From Phenylobacterium sp. NIBR 498073 (lineage in GTDB: Bacteria > Pseudomonadota > Alphaproteobacteria > Caulobacterales > Caulobacteraceae): a stretch of DNA of 64,000 nucleotides. The DNA lies in the NCBI RefSeq assembly GCF_027286305.1, contig NZ_CP114599.1, positions 3,195,001-3,259,000 on the forward strand, read 5' to 3'. Within the stretch, counting starts at the first letter, position 1. Every line of letters starts with the position of its first letter. The notes under the pieces were generated by a model. That model did not search any database. It was not told the origin of the DNA and saw only the letters and a program-made list of their open reading frames with translations. Positions 1 through 8,717 of this stretch are shown piece by piece. The translations under genes were made by a program, and so were the position numbers.

Positions 1-96
1 CTCAAGGCCCGCGACGCCACGTCCGACGTGCTTGAGGGGTACAGCCTGGCCGACGCCGCGAAATCCGGCGGCGCCGAGGTGTTCACCGCGCCCTGA
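1..96 (+). CDS. C-terminal end of an unidentified protein
   Basis: The first 31 codons of the window are open on the plus strand in frame 1 and end at a TGA at 94-96. The tail reads as an alanine-rich, mildly acidic segment ending EVFTAP. The start lies outside the window and too little is present to name a family. It converges with the minus-strand lipoprotein gene that ends 3 bases further on. Confidence 0.45.
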   Translation, partial: LKARDATSDVLEGYSLADAAKSGGAEVFTAP

Positions 97-99
97 CAG

Positions 100-513
100 T
101 CAACGGCAGGTCTTCACCGGCCTGATCGCCTCGCGCGGCAACGCCTGCCCGATCTTGAAGCCGTCGATCTCATCAAGCGAGATCAGATGCGCCGAGAAAT
201 CGGGCTCCAGCCGAACCCCCACACGATAGCGCACGCCCAGGCGTCCCAATTTTTCAGCGTCGCCATAGTCGTGGCTGCAGCGTCCCGCCGACACAACGAG
301 ACGTTCAGGAAACTCGTGCCAGTAAATAAAGCGCCTTTTGCCAGGTGCGACGTCGATTTCGAGAGGCGCCTTGGTCCCAGACCGCCAATTATTCTTCACA
401 GCTTGAAAGCTGATCGGCGTACCAGTCTCGTTGACAACCAGCACCCCTGCGGGCGGCATGCATGCGGCCATCGACATAAGGCCGGCCACAGCAAGCATTC
501 CCCCTCGCCTCAT
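100..513 (-). CDS. Small putative lipoprotein of unknown function
   Basis: This is a protein of about 137 residues with a basic N-terminus, a short hydrophobic stretch and a lipobox-like MAAC, so it is probably exported and lipid-anchored. I prefer the ATG at 513 (MRRGGM...) because it gives a standard signal peptide. A start six codons upstream at 531 is also open and would overlap the end of the broken gene upstream. The mature part contains motifs such as VLVVNETGTPI and IYWHEFPERLVV, suggesting a small beta-rich fold, but I recognise no family. It lies directly downstream of the decayed gene at 510-1006 on the same strand and may have been its operon partner. Confidence 0.6.
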   Translation of the reverse strand: MRRGGMLAVAGLMSMAACMPPAGVLVVNETGTPISFQAVKNNWRSGTKAPLEIDVAPGKRRFIYWHEFPERLVVSAGRCSHDYGDAEKLGRLGVRYRVGVRLEPDFSAHLISLDEIDGFKIGQALPREAIRPVKTCR

Positions 514-1006
514 GGCTTCGTCACCGGCCACGGGCGAGGAGGATTCTGCAGCGGGCCAGTCTCATTCCAGTTGCCCGGCCCATGCCAGCCCTTGCCGCGC
601 ACAACCGAACTCAGTCCGCCAAGCACATTTGACGGCAGATAAAATGGCCCCAGTTGCTCCCCCTGATAGGTCTGCTGCTTCTCGTGCTCGATCGCATTCT
701 GCGATCCGGCCAAGGCGGTCCCTTGGAATTCTTCGGATCATATGGATCCCCATTCCAGATGACGGTATTGCCCAGCGTGACCGCGCTCACGCCGCCGACC
801 GGGTTGTTCGTGAACTGAATGGCGTTATCACGGACCCTGATACGTGGGTTCTTGCCCATGGCCTTGCCGACACCATGCCCCGCCAGGCCGACGAGCGTCC
901 CTAGCGCCGTATTCGGCGAGTTCCAGATCTTGCCCAAGACATTTCTGTCGTCCTGCGGCTTCCGGTACTTGGCGAGTATGCCACGCCCCATTGGCGTCAA
1001 CATCAA
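510..1006 (-). pseudogene. Frameshifted conserved hypothetical protein
   Basis: Two minus-strand frames together make one plausible protein. The upstream frame (1006 down to about 725) reads LMLTPMGRGILAKYRK ... LGNTVIWNGDPYDP. The downstream frame (about 720 down to 510) reads IEHEKQQTYQGEQLGPFYLP ... WHGPGNWNETGP. The switch is near 722-728, where a one-base change in the AAGGGA run would restore the frame. The 5' end is also unclear: an in-frame stop lies just upstream of the TTG start, and a possible signal-peptide-like start (MAPADILVLF) at 1156 is in another frame. The IEHEKQHTYQ-type motif resembles a short zinc-protease-like HExxH variant in which the second His is displaced. I cannot name the family. 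It is a decayed gene or an assembly indel. Confidence 0.5.
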
Positions 1007-1162
1007 GTCGCCGGCAGATTTACCAGTCGCTCGCCACGCCGGCGCTCACCATCGTCACCTAAAGCCATCCTCAAGCTCCAACACGATTGTAGAGCTACAG
1101 CCTCTCACAACCACGCCGAAAGTCGAGAACAAAACAAGAATATCTGCGGGCGCCATCGGCCC

Positions 1163-1591
1163 TCAGCCCGTGGCGATGTAGGCCTTCAAGCCGTCGGCCT
1201 CAGCCTCGACCTCGGAGATCTTCCACTTCACCAGGTCGCCGATGGAGATGATCCCGACCAGGCGCTCCTCGACGCACACCGGCAGGTGACGGACGCGGCG
1301 GTCGGTCATTCGCCCCAGCAACGAATCCACCGTCTCTCCGGGCTCGGCGAAGATCACGTCGTGGGTCATGAAGGCCGACACCGGCTTGTCGAGCGCGGCC
1401 GCGCCTTCCTTGGCCATGGCGCGCACCAGATCGCGCTCGGAGACGATCCCGACCACCCGGTCGGCGTCCAGCACCACCATCGCGCCCACCCTGCGGGAAT
1501 GAAGCAGGGCGCAGATCGCGCCGACGGTTTCCGCCGGGCCGACCGTGAACACCAGGTCGCCCTTGGCCTTGAGGATCTGAGACACAAGCAT
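1163..1591 (-). CDS. CBS-domain-pair protein
   Basis: About 142 residues made almost entirely of two tandem CBS motifs, roughly residues 15-70 and 80-135. Typical CBS strand and turn signatures are VGAMVVLDADRVVGIVSERD and RVRHLPVCVEERLVGIISIG. Stand-alone CBS pairs bind adenine nucleotides and act as energy or redox sensors; the partner cannot be read from sequence. A GTG six bases upstream is also in frame, but the AGGGAG at about 9 bases before the ATG at 1591 supports the ATG. It is transcribed alone, away from the rhomboid gene behind it. Confidence 0.88.
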   Translation of the reverse strand: MLVSQILKAKGDLVFTVGPAETVGAICALLHSRRVGAMVVLDADRVVGIVSERDLVRAMAKEGAAALDKPVSAFMTHDVIFAEPGETVDSLLGRMTDRRVRHLPVCVEERLVGIISIGDLVKWKISEVEAEADGLKAYIATG

Positions 1592-1665
1592 CTGCACGTT
1601 CTCCCTGACACCGTCAGGGAAGCGTCGCGCAGGACGCCAGCGAAATCAACGTTCTCGCGAAAACG

Positions 1666-2310
1666 TCAAGCTTGCTGGGCGCCCGCCACGCGGCCGAACG
1701 CGCTGATCAGCAGCAGCCCGGCGATATAGCCGAAGATGTGCGCTTCCCAGGCCACGCCCGCTCCGCCCAGGCCCGGCGCGAAGCCGACCAGGGCCAGGAT
1801 CAGGTTCACCGCGATCCAGCCGAGCGTCATGCTGATCACCGGCGGGCTGAGGAAGGGACCGGGGGTCGGACGCCCGATCAGGCGCGCGGCCGCGCCAACC
1901 AGCCCAGCCACGGCGCCCGAGGCGCCGATCATCAGCGTCGTGCTGCCGGGATTGACCAGGCCATAGCCCAGGCTCGCGAGCCCGCCGCACAGCAGATAGA
2001 AGACCAGGAAGATCAGCGCGCCGCGGAGGCTGGCCCCGAAGTAGCGCGCGACCGGCGTGCCGAACGCCAGCGCCGCCCCGGCGTTCATGAGGGCGTGCGC
2101 CCAGCTGCCGTGCAGGAAGATGGCGGTGAACAGCAATGGCCAGCGCCCCTGCTCGAACGCCGCCGAGGAAAAGGCGAAGTTCGCCAGCAGCCAGTTCTGC
2201 GGCAGCAGGGTCTGTATGAAGTAACCGCCGACGATGACCAGGGTGGCCACGACCGCCGGCCACGGGGCGTTGAAGATCGGCTGCCGCTCGTCGTCGCTCA
2301 AAATCCGCAC
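1666..2310 (-). CDS. Rhomboid-family intramembrane serine protease
   Basis: A membrane protein with about six hydrophobic helices. The rhomboid signature is present: HGSWAHALMN in the second helix region, GASG carrying the catalytic serine, and AHIFGY carrying the catalytic histidine. Rhomboids cleave substrates within the bilayer of the inner membrane. The reading frame is open up to 2394, but the extra N-terminal part looks non-coding, so a GTG at 2310 (VRILSDDE...) is the likelier start. The natural substrate is unknown and the neighbours do not indicate one. Confidence 0.88.
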   Translation of the reverse strand: MRILSDDERQPIFNAPWPAVVATLVIVGGYFIQTLLPQNWLLANFAFSSAAFEQGRWPLLFTAIFLHGSWAHALMNAGAALAFGTPVARYFGASLRGALIFLVFYLLCGGLASLGYGLVNPGSTTLMIGASGAVAGLVGAAARLIGRPTPGPFLSPPVISMTLGWIAVNLILALVGFAPGLGGAGVAWEAHIFGYIAGLLLISAFGRVAGAQQA

Positions 2311-2573
2311 TCCGTATCCGGCCGGAGAGAAATGACCGGCGTTCACCCTGGCTGGCCCGCGACCAAATCGCGAGGGTCTAGCCCCTAGATACACTCAAGT
2401 TCAGTCAGTCTGAGCGCAATGTGCGCGCGGCTGTCGTCTTTTTCTGGGAGCCCCCGCCCTAAGGCCGCTCGGCCGCTCTTCGGGCCATCCTGCGCCGCAA
2501 CCGCGCCTTGCGAAGGCCACGCTCGCCTGTGCATGGTTCCGTGGCTCAACTGGTCTCGGATCCGTAACACCTG

Positions 2574-5450
2574 ATGCGACGTCTCTTCGGCGCGGCCTCC
2601 GTGCTCGCTATCGCCCTGTCCCTGCCCGTGGACGCCTCCAGCTTCCCCCTCCCGAAACTGGGACGCGACAAGGCGGCGGCCGACACGGCGCCGGCGGCGC
2701 TGAAGCCCGGCGAGTGGGCGCAAGCCCGCTCCGACGTCGCCCCCGACCCGACCATCCGCTTCGGCGCCCTGCCCAACGGCATGCGCTATGCGATCCGCAA
2801 GCAGACGATTCCCCCGGGCCAGGCGGCGATCCGGCTGCGCATCGGCGCGGGCTCGCTGATGGAGACCGACGCCCAGCAGGGCCTGGCCCACTTCCTCGAG
2901 CACATGGCCTTCAACGGATCCAAGGCGGTTCCGGAAGGCGAGATGATCAAGATCCTGGAGCGGCTGGGCCTGGCCTTCGGCGCCGACACCAACGCCTCCA
3001 CCAACTTCGACGAGACGGTCTACAAGCTCGACCTGCCGCGCACCAACGACGAGACGGTCGACACCGCCCTGATGCTGATGCGCGAGGCGGCCGGAAACCT
3101 GACCCTCGACCAAGGCGCCATCGACCGTGAACGCGGCGTGGTGCTGTCCGAGGAGCGCGCCCGCGACACCCCGCCCTATCGCATCTACAAGGAGCGGCTC
3201 GGCTTCTTCCTGAAGGGCCAGCGTCCCCCGACCCGCTACCCGATCGGTCAGGTCCAGGTGCTGGAGGCCGCGCCGGCCGCCGAGTTCACCGATTTCTACA
3301 ACCGCTACTATCGCCCCGAACGCGCCGTGCTGGTCGCCGTCGGCGACTTCGACCTCGATGCGATGGAGGCCAAGATCAAGGCCAAGTTCGGCGACTGGAC
3401 GCCGACCGGTCAGGCCGGCGAGTCCCCGAATCTCGGGCAAGTGCAGCCGCGCAAGACCGAGGCCAAGCTGGTCATCGAGCCCGGTGCTCCGCTGTCGATG
3501 CAGATCGCCTGGATGCGCAAGCCAGACCTGGCCGCCGACACGGTCGCCAAGCGCAAGGCCGACCTCATCGAGCAGCTGGGCTTTTCGGTGGTCAACCGGC
3601 GACTGCAGCGCCTGGCGCGCGCCGGCCAGCCCCCGTTCCTGGCGGCCGGGGTCTTCAAGAACAACGAGTACGATGCGGCCGAGTCCACCCTGCTGATCGT
3701 CAACGCCGAGCCGGGCCGCTGGCGCGAAGCGCTGGCCGCCGTCGAGCAGGAGCAGCGCCGCGCCGTGCAGTACGGCGTGCGCCAGGACGAGCTGGACCGC
3801 GAGATCGCCGAGTACCGCGCCAACCTGAAGGCCGACGCCGCCGGCGCCGCCACTCGCACGCCGGCCCAATTGGCCGGCGAGATCGTCGCCTCGCTGGGCG
3901 AGCGCGAGGTCGTCACCGACCCGGCCCAGGATCTGGCGCTGTTCGAACAGACCGTGAAGGATCTGAAGGCCGAGAAGGTGTCCGCGGCGCTGAAGGCCAG
4001 CTTCGCCGGTGAAGGCCCGCTGCTGTTCATGGCCTCGCCCCGACCGATCGAAGGCGGCGAGGCGAGCGTGCTGGCCGAACTGGACGCCTCACGCAAGGTG
4101 GCGGTGGCCGAGCCGTCGGCCGCGACCGATGTCGCCTGGCCCTACACGTCGTTCGGCGGCGCGGGCAAGGTCGTGGAGACCAAGGAAGCGCCGGATTTCG
4201 ACACGACCTTCATCCGCTTCGAGAACGGGGTGCGCCTGACCGTCAAGCCGACGCGCTTCAAGGATGACGAGGTCCTGGTGCGGGTGAACATCGGCGATGG
4301 CCGACTCGACCTGCCCAAGGACGTGCAGAGCCTGGGATGGGCCTCGGGGGCCTATATCGAAGGCGGCCTCAAGCAGATCAGCGCAGAGGACATGGAGCAG
4401 GTGCTCGCCAGCCGCGTCTACGGCGCGCAGTTCAGCGTCGCCGACGACGCCTTCGTGCTGAGCGGCTCCACCCGGCCTGAGGACCTGGATGTCCAGCTCC
4501 AGGTGCTGACCGCCTATGCGGCCGAACCCGGCTGGCGCGGCGAAGCCTTCACGCGGCTGCAGAGCGCATACAAGACCGCCAACGACCAGTACGAGTCCAC
4601 CGACTCCGGCGTGCTCAGCCGTGACCTGTCGCTCTTGCTGCGCGAGGGCGATAAACGCTGGGCGTTCCCGAGCCGCGAGCAGATCGCCGACGCCAAGCTG
4701 GACGACTTCCGCAAGACGGTCGCCCCGGCCCTGGCCAACGGCCCGGTCGAGGTTGTCATCGTCGGCGACACCACGGTCGAGAAGGCGACCGAAGCCGTCG
4801 CCCGCACCCTGGGCGCGCTGCCGCCCCGTCCCGGAACCCAGGTTCCCGCGGCCCAGCGCGAGGTCGGCTTCCCGGCCGGCGTTCAGCAGCCGGTGGTCCT
4901 GACCCACAAGGGCCGCGCCGACCAGTCGATCGGCTACATCGCCTGGCGCACCAACGACTTCTTCGCCGACCCTCAAAAGGCGCGCGACACCGCCGTGCTA
5001 GGCGAGATCCTGGAACTGCGGCTGGTCGAGGAACTGCGTGAGGCGCAGGGGGCGACCTATTCGCCGAGCGTCGTCTACAGCCACAGCATGATCTGGCCGC
5101 GCTGGGGTTATGTCTCGGCCAGCGTCGAGATCCCTCCGGCCAAGCTCCCGAACTTCTTCGCCGACGTAAAGAAGATCGCCGCCGACCTGCGCGACAAGCC
5201 GGTGACCGCGGACGAGCTGGCCCGCGCCAAGAAGCCACGGATCGACCAGATCGAAAAGATCCGGGAAACCAACGGCTACTGGCTGTCCGAACTGTCCGGC
5301 GCGCAGACCGACCCACGCCGCCTGGACGCCACCCGCGCCCTGATCCCCGGCACCGAGCGGGTGACCGCCGCCGACGTCCAGCGCGCCGCCCAGGCGGTGC
5401 TGAAGGATGACGCCATGTGGATGCTAGAGGTCGTTCCGGCCAAGAAATAG
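2574..5450 (+). CDS. M16-family (pitrilysin/insulinase-like) zinc peptidase
   Basis: A 958-residue protein with an N-terminal Sec signal peptide (hydrophobic segment about residues 5-22), so it is periplasmic. The inverted zinc motif HxxEH is present as HFLEH at residues 106-110. The length fits the two-unit M16 arrangement in which an active N-terminal half and a structural C-terminal half (from about residue 530) enclose the substrate. Such enzymes degrade oligopeptides of tens of residues. It stands alone between the divergent rhomboid gene and the VOC gene, with the start at ATG 2574. Confidence 0.93.
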   Translation: MRRLFGAASVLAIALSLPVDASSFPLPKLGRDKAAADTAPAALKPGEWAQARSDVAPDPTIRFGALPNGMRYAIRKQTIPPGQAAIRLRIGAGSLMETDAQQGLAHFLEHMAFNGSKAVPEGEMIKILERLGLAFGADTNASTNFDETVYKLDLPRTNDETVDTALMLMREAAGNLTLDQGAIDRERGVVLSEERARDTPPYRIYKERLGFFLKGQRPPTRYPIGQVQVLEAAPAAEFTDFYNRYYRPERAVLVAVGDFDLDAMEAKIKAKFGDWTPTGQAGESPNLGQVQPRKTEAKLVIEPGAPLSMQIAWMRKPDLAADTVAKRKADLIEQLGFSVVNRRLQRLARAGQPPFLAAGVFKNNEYDAAESTLLIVNAEPGRWREALAAVEQEQRRAVQYGVRQDELDREIAEYRANLKADAAGAATRTPAQLAGEIVASLGEREVVTDPAQDLALFEQTVKDLKAEKVSAALKASFAGEGPLLFMASPRPIEGGEASVLAELDASRKVAVAEPSAATDVAWPYTSFGGAGKVVETKEAPDFDTTFIRFENGVRLTVKPTRFKDDEVLVRVNIGDGRLDLPKDVQSLGWASGAYIEGGLKQISAEDMEQVLASRVYGAQFSVADDAFVLSGSTRPEDLDVQLQVLTAYAAEPGWRGEAFTRLQSAYKTANDQYESTDSGVLSRDLSLLLREGDKRWAFPSREQIADAKLDDFRKTVAPALANGPVEVVIVGDTTVEKATEAVARTLGALPPRPGTQVPAAQREVGFPAGVQQPVVLTHKGRADQSIGYIAWRTNDFFADPQKARDTAVLGEILELRLVEELREAQGATYSPSVVYSHSMIWPRWGYVSASVEIPPAKLPNFFADVKKIAADLRDKPVTADELARAKKPRIDQIEKIRETNGYWLSELSGAQTDPRRLDATRALIPGTERVTAADVQRAAQAVLKDDAMWMLEVVPAKK

Positions 5451-5661
5451 GGAACGGCGCCGATCGTCGCGCCCCGCGCGGCATAGCGTCATATGGTCAA
5501 GCTGGCGCCGCTCTGGCTCTATGGCTCAAGCGAATCCGCGGCGCTGTCGCGGGGCTGGAACGGCAGTTGGGGGGCCTCGCCCGTATCAGCGACCCCATCG
5601 CGCAGGCTTGCACATGTTCGGGATTGGCCGATGATCGTTCCCCTGCCGAGGGGGCCGGCCC

Positions 5662-6393
5662 ATGCTGCCGCTAGACCACATTCCATTTCCCGGCCCTGAC
5701 CTGGCGGCGACAGCCGTGGCGTTCGCCGCGCTGGGCTTCAACGTTTCCCCCCGGTGCGCCTATACCTCCCCCGACGAGCCGGGCGCCCGCTGGGAAAATC
5801 ACTGCGTCTTTCTGGACAAGGGCTGGTTCGACCTGCTGCAGGCGCACGGCGCCCCGCAACCTGTTCGGCCGGGCGGGGCGCTCTTCCTGACCGACGACCT
5901 GGACGCGGCGAGCGCGCGCCTTTCCTCGATGCGGCAGCTCCCGCCCTATCGGCTCACCCGCGGCTGGGACGACGCGCCGGGTCGCGGCCAGGAGGATTTC
6001 GCGATGTTCGCCGTGCGTGAACGGATCAGCCCGCTCGGCCTGGCGGTCATCCAGCACCACTATCCCTGCCTGGACGCCTCGCCTGCCTGGTTCATCCATC
6101 CCAACAGCGCCAAGGAAGTCGCCGGCGTGGCTTTCGCAAGCGCCGAGCCAGGGCCCTTCGCCCAGGCGGCGGCCGAAGCCCTGGACCTGTCGGGCTTTGA
6201 GTACTGGGAGCAAGCGGAATTCAGCGATGCGTTCGGCGAGGGCGTCGACTGTGCGGTCCGCGTCCGCGTGAGTTCGCTGGCGGCTGCGCGGGCGTCGCTG
6301 AGCCCCAGCCTGCCGGTGGTGGAATCAAAGGGGCGGCTGCATGTGACGCCGCCCTCCCCGCTCGGCTGCGGGTTCCTGTTCTTCGAGAGCTAG
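5662..6393 (+). CDS. VOC / glyoxalase-like domain protein
   Basis: A 243-residue soluble protein whose N-terminus (LDHIPFPGPDLAATAVAFAALGF) and later ENHCVFLD and FIHPNS segments match the glyoxalase-like/VOC fold, with a second half-domain from about residue 135. VOC proteins bind a metal and act on small molecules or confer resistance; the substrate here cannot be assigned. It starts at an ATG preceded by a GGGGG run and lies between the M16 and PAS genes on the same strand. Confidence 0.75.
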   Translation: MLPLDHIPFPGPDLAATAVAFAALGFNVSPRCAYTSPDEPGARWENHCVFLDKGWFDLLQAHGAPQPVRPGGALFLTDDLDAASARLSSMRQLPPYRLTRGWDDAPGRGQEDFAMFAVRERISPLGLAVIQHHYPCLDASPAWFIHPNSAKEVAGVAFASAEPGPFAQAAAEALDLSGFEYWEQAEFSDAFGEGVDCAVRVRVSSLAAARASLSPSLPVVESKGRLHVTPPSPLGCGFLFFES

Positions 6394-6514
6394 CGCCCTC
6401 GGTCTATCTCCGATCTGCAGGTTCCAGCGTCTCGTTCTGGCACGTCCGCGGCTTGGCCCTGAATCTGCTTGCAAGCCCCATGCGGTCGCCAAGGGCCGCC
6501 TCGGAGGCGTCGAG

Positions 6515-7060
6515 ATGTTCCATTCGAACACGCAGCAGATGATCGACTACTGGCGCAGCAAAAGCGGCGTTTCGGGGCTGCCCGTGCGCGCCGACATCGA
6601 TCCGACGGAGTTCGCCAAGCTGGCGCCCCAGGCGTTCATGCTCGGCCGCGAAAGCGCGGGGATCTATCCGCTGCGGCTGTCGGGGGCCCTGGTGTCCGAA
6701 CTGCACCAGCGCGACCTGCGCGGGCGCAACTTCCTGACCCTGCTCGATCCGCTCGGCCGCCACGAAGTGCAGACCGCCCTGGAGACCGGCCGCCGCCGCC
6801 CCGAGCCGGTGGTCGCCCGTATCGACGCGCTCAGCGACAACGCCACGCTCGAACTGGAATTGCTGTTCGCGCCGATCGCCGGAGGCCGTGGCTCGCCGGA
6901 GCGCTACCTCGGCCTCTATCAGCCGATTTCGCTGGTCGCCGCCCTGCGCGACGAGCCGATCCGCCAACTGTTCGTGCGCGAGGTCCACGGCGTGGGCCCC
7001 GCCAACGAGGAAACCCACCGTCTGCGCCTGGCGACCCTCGACGGCCGCTGGGTCGCCTGA
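6515..7060 (+). CDS. PAS_5-type single PAS domain protein
   Basis: A 181-residue soluble protein dominated by one PAS fold of the type seen in small alphaproteobacterial regulators: DYWRSKSG, then RSxDIDPxEF-like RADIDPTEF, then FMLGRESAGIYPLRLSG and GRNFLTLLD. No kinase, GGDEF or output domain is attached, so it probably works by binding a partner protein or ligand. It stands alone and converges with the tetR-type gene that ends 3 bases downstream. Confidence 0.78.
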   Translation: MFHSNTQQMIDYWRSKSGVSGLPVRADIDPTEFAKLAPQAFMLGRESAGIYPLRLSGALVSELHQRDLRGRNFLTLLDPLGRHEVQTALETGRRRPEPVVARIDALSDNATLELELLFAPIAGGRGSPERYLGLYQPISLVAALRDEPIRQLFVREVHGVGPANEETHRLRLATLDGRWVA

Positions 7061-7063
7061 GGC

Positions 7064-7657
7064 TCAGAGTGCTTCGCCGGCGTCGTCCAAGATCCGGGAT
7101 ACGGCCTCTTCGGCCCGCGCGCGGGCGTTGGGGGCGTGGAACAGCTTGGCCTGCTGCTGGAACGCCAGGCTGACGCCCACCAGTTCGAAGACGACCTGCC
7201 GACAGTAGTCGGGCGGCGCCTTGCCCGCCTTAGGCAGGTCCGCGGCCACTCGGACGAGGGTGTCGTGCCACTCGCGCTGCGACTCGACCAGCCGGTCGCG
7301 GATGGCGCCGGGCCGGTCGTCGTACTCTTGGGCCGAGACCGCGAAGATGCAGCCGCGCATGTCGGGCTCACCCTCCAGCCAATCGAACCAACGGCTAAGC
7401 AGGGCGTCCATGCGCGCCCGACCGCGCGGCATGGCCAGGCTGGGCTCGATCACGCGGCTGCTGAACCGCGCGATCGCCTCCTCAAGCACCGCCAGCTGCA
7501 GCGCTTCCTTCGAGCGGAAGTGAGCGAACAGCCCGCTCTTGGAGAGCTCCAGGCTGTCGGCCAGCGGGCCGAGCGACAGTCCCTCCAGTCCTACCGCAAC
7601 GGCCTGCTGGAGGGCCCGCCCGACGATAGCCTCTCGTGTCGCGGCGCCTTTTTTCAT
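7064..7657 (-). CDS. TetR-family transcriptional regulator
   Basis: About 197 residues. An N-terminal helix-turn-helix (roughly residues 8-55; GLEGLSLGPLADSLELSKSG, then LFAHFRSKEAL) is typical of TetR proteins, followed by an all-helical ligand/dimer domain. The ATG at 7657 is chosen over an in-frame GTG at 7666. It lies 31 bases downstream of the aldo/keto reductase on the same strand, and an imperfect palindrome sits in the gap, so autoregulation and control of the reductase are likely but inferred. Confidence 0.9.
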   Translation of the reverse strand: MKKGAATREAIVGRALQQAVAVGLEGLSLGPLADSLELSKSGLFAHFRSKEALQLAVLEEAIARFSSRVIEPSLAMPRGRARMDALLSRWFDWLEGEPDMRGCIFAVSAQEYDDRPGAIRDRLVESQREWHDTLVRVAADLPKAGKAPPDYCRQVVFELVGVSLAFQQQAKLFHAPNARARAEEAVSRILDDAGEAL

Positions 7658-7672
7658 GCGCCGCACATTAGC

Positions 7673-7684
7673 ACGATCGGTCGT
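7673..7684. promoter_or_regulatory. Candidate TetR operator
   Basis: The 12-base sequence ACGATCGGTCGT is an inverted repeat with 10 of 12 positions symmetric. It lies between the reductase stop and the regulator start. TetR proteins usually bind palindromes next to their own gene, so this is a plausible autoregulatory site; no binding evidence exists. Confidence 0.35.
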
Positions 7685-7688
7685 TTTT

Positions 7689-8642
7689 TCAAGAATCGAT
7701 AGCGGACGCCTTGTCCAGCGTAGCGAGGTCTTCGGCCGTCAGCGTCAGTCGGGCCGAGCCCATCAGTTCGTCGAGCTGTTCAAGGTTGGTCGCCGACGCG
7801 ATCGGGCCGGTCAGACCCGGCTGGGCCATGACCCAGGCCAGGGCGACCTGCGCCTGCGACGCCGTCCGGGCGGCCGAGACCTCGTCGAGCGCATCCAGGA
7901 TACGCATGCCGCGGGCGTCCATCATCCGCTTGACGCCCTGGCCGCGGGGGCTCTTCGAAAGGTCGGCCTCGGTGCGGTACTTGCCAGTCAGGAAGCCCGA
8001 GGCGAGGCCGTAGTATGGGATCACCCCCACCTCGTTCTCGATGCAGACCTGCTGCAGCCCGCTTTCGAAGCCTTGGCGGGCATAGAGGTTGTAGAGCGGC
8101 TGCTCGCTGTTGTAGCGGGCCAGGCCCTTGGCCTGGCTGATCTCGATGGCGGACTTCAGGCGCTCCGGCGTGAAGTTCGATGAGCCGATGGCGCGCACCT
8201 TTCCGGCCTTGACCAGCCGGTCGAAGGCCTCGGCGGTCTCTTCCTGCGGGGTGTCCGGGTCGTCGCGGTGCGACTGGTAGAGGTCGATGTAGTCCGTCTG
8301 CAGGCGCTTGAGGGAGGCCTCCACCGCCTCGACCATGTACTTGGCCGAGAGGCCCTTCATGCCCTCGCCCATTTCAGAGCCGAACTTGGTCGCCAGCACG
8401 ATCTTGTCGCGCTTGCCGCCTTGGGCCAGCCACTTGCCGATCACCGTTTCGGACGCCCCGCCGCCGGCCGGCGCCCAGCGCGAATAGACGTCAGCCGTGT
8501 CGACCATGTTGAAGCCGCCGGCCACAAAGGCGTCCAGCAACTTGAACGAGGTGGCCTCGTCCGCAGTCCACCCGAACACATTGCCGCCGAGCACCAGCGG
8601 CGCGACCTTCAAATCGGACTTGCCCAGCCTGCGCAGTTCCAT
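7689..8642 (-). CDS. Aldo/keto reductase
   Basis: A 317-residue NADPH-dependent oxidoreductase with a TIM-barrel. The AKR catalytic tetrad is visible as Asp48 and Tyr53 (DTADVYS), Lys86 (ATKFG) and His125 (QSHRDD). The cofactor segment SATNLEQLDE is near the C-terminus. It likely reduces a carbonyl compound; the substrate is unknown. It starts at ATG 8642, is followed immediately by the TetR gene and may be part of a detoxification response under that regulator. Confidence 0.92.
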   Translation of the reverse strand: MELRRLGKSDLKVAPLVLGGNVFGWTADEATSFKLLDAFVAGGFNMVDTADVYSRWAPAGGGASETVIGKWLAQGGKRDKIVLATKFGSEMGEGMKGLSAKYMVEAVEASLKRLQTDYIDLYQSHRDDPDTPQEETAEAFDRLVKAGKVRAIGSSNFTPERLKSAIEISQAKGLARYNSEQPLYNLYARQGFESGLQQVCIENEVGVIPYYGLASGFLTGKYRTEADLSKSPRGQGVKRMMDARGMRILDALDEVSAARTASQAQVALAWVMAQPGLTGPIASATNLEQLDELMGSARLTLTAEDLATLDKASAIDS

Positions 8643-8676
8643 CGTCGCCTCCCATGAAAATTATTGAAAATATAAA

Positions 8677-8706
8677 GAAAAAGGCCCCCTCCAATCGGAG
8701 AGGGCC
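8677..8706 (-). terminator. Rho-independent terminator of the GMC oxidoreductase gene
   Basis: Read on the minus strand, a GC-rich stem GGCCCTCTCC / GGAGGGGGCC with loop GATT is followed by TTTTTC. It lies just past the stop of the GMC gene and before the aldo/keto reductase start. Confidence 0.75.
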
Positions 8707-8717
8707 AAATCATAACG

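Noticed and set aside
2385..3869. 494-codon minus-strand frame opposite the M16 peptidase
   Set aside because: Antisense to a clearly conserved M16 protein with signal peptide and HFLEH; composition is Gly/Leu/Val/Arg-rich with no motif.
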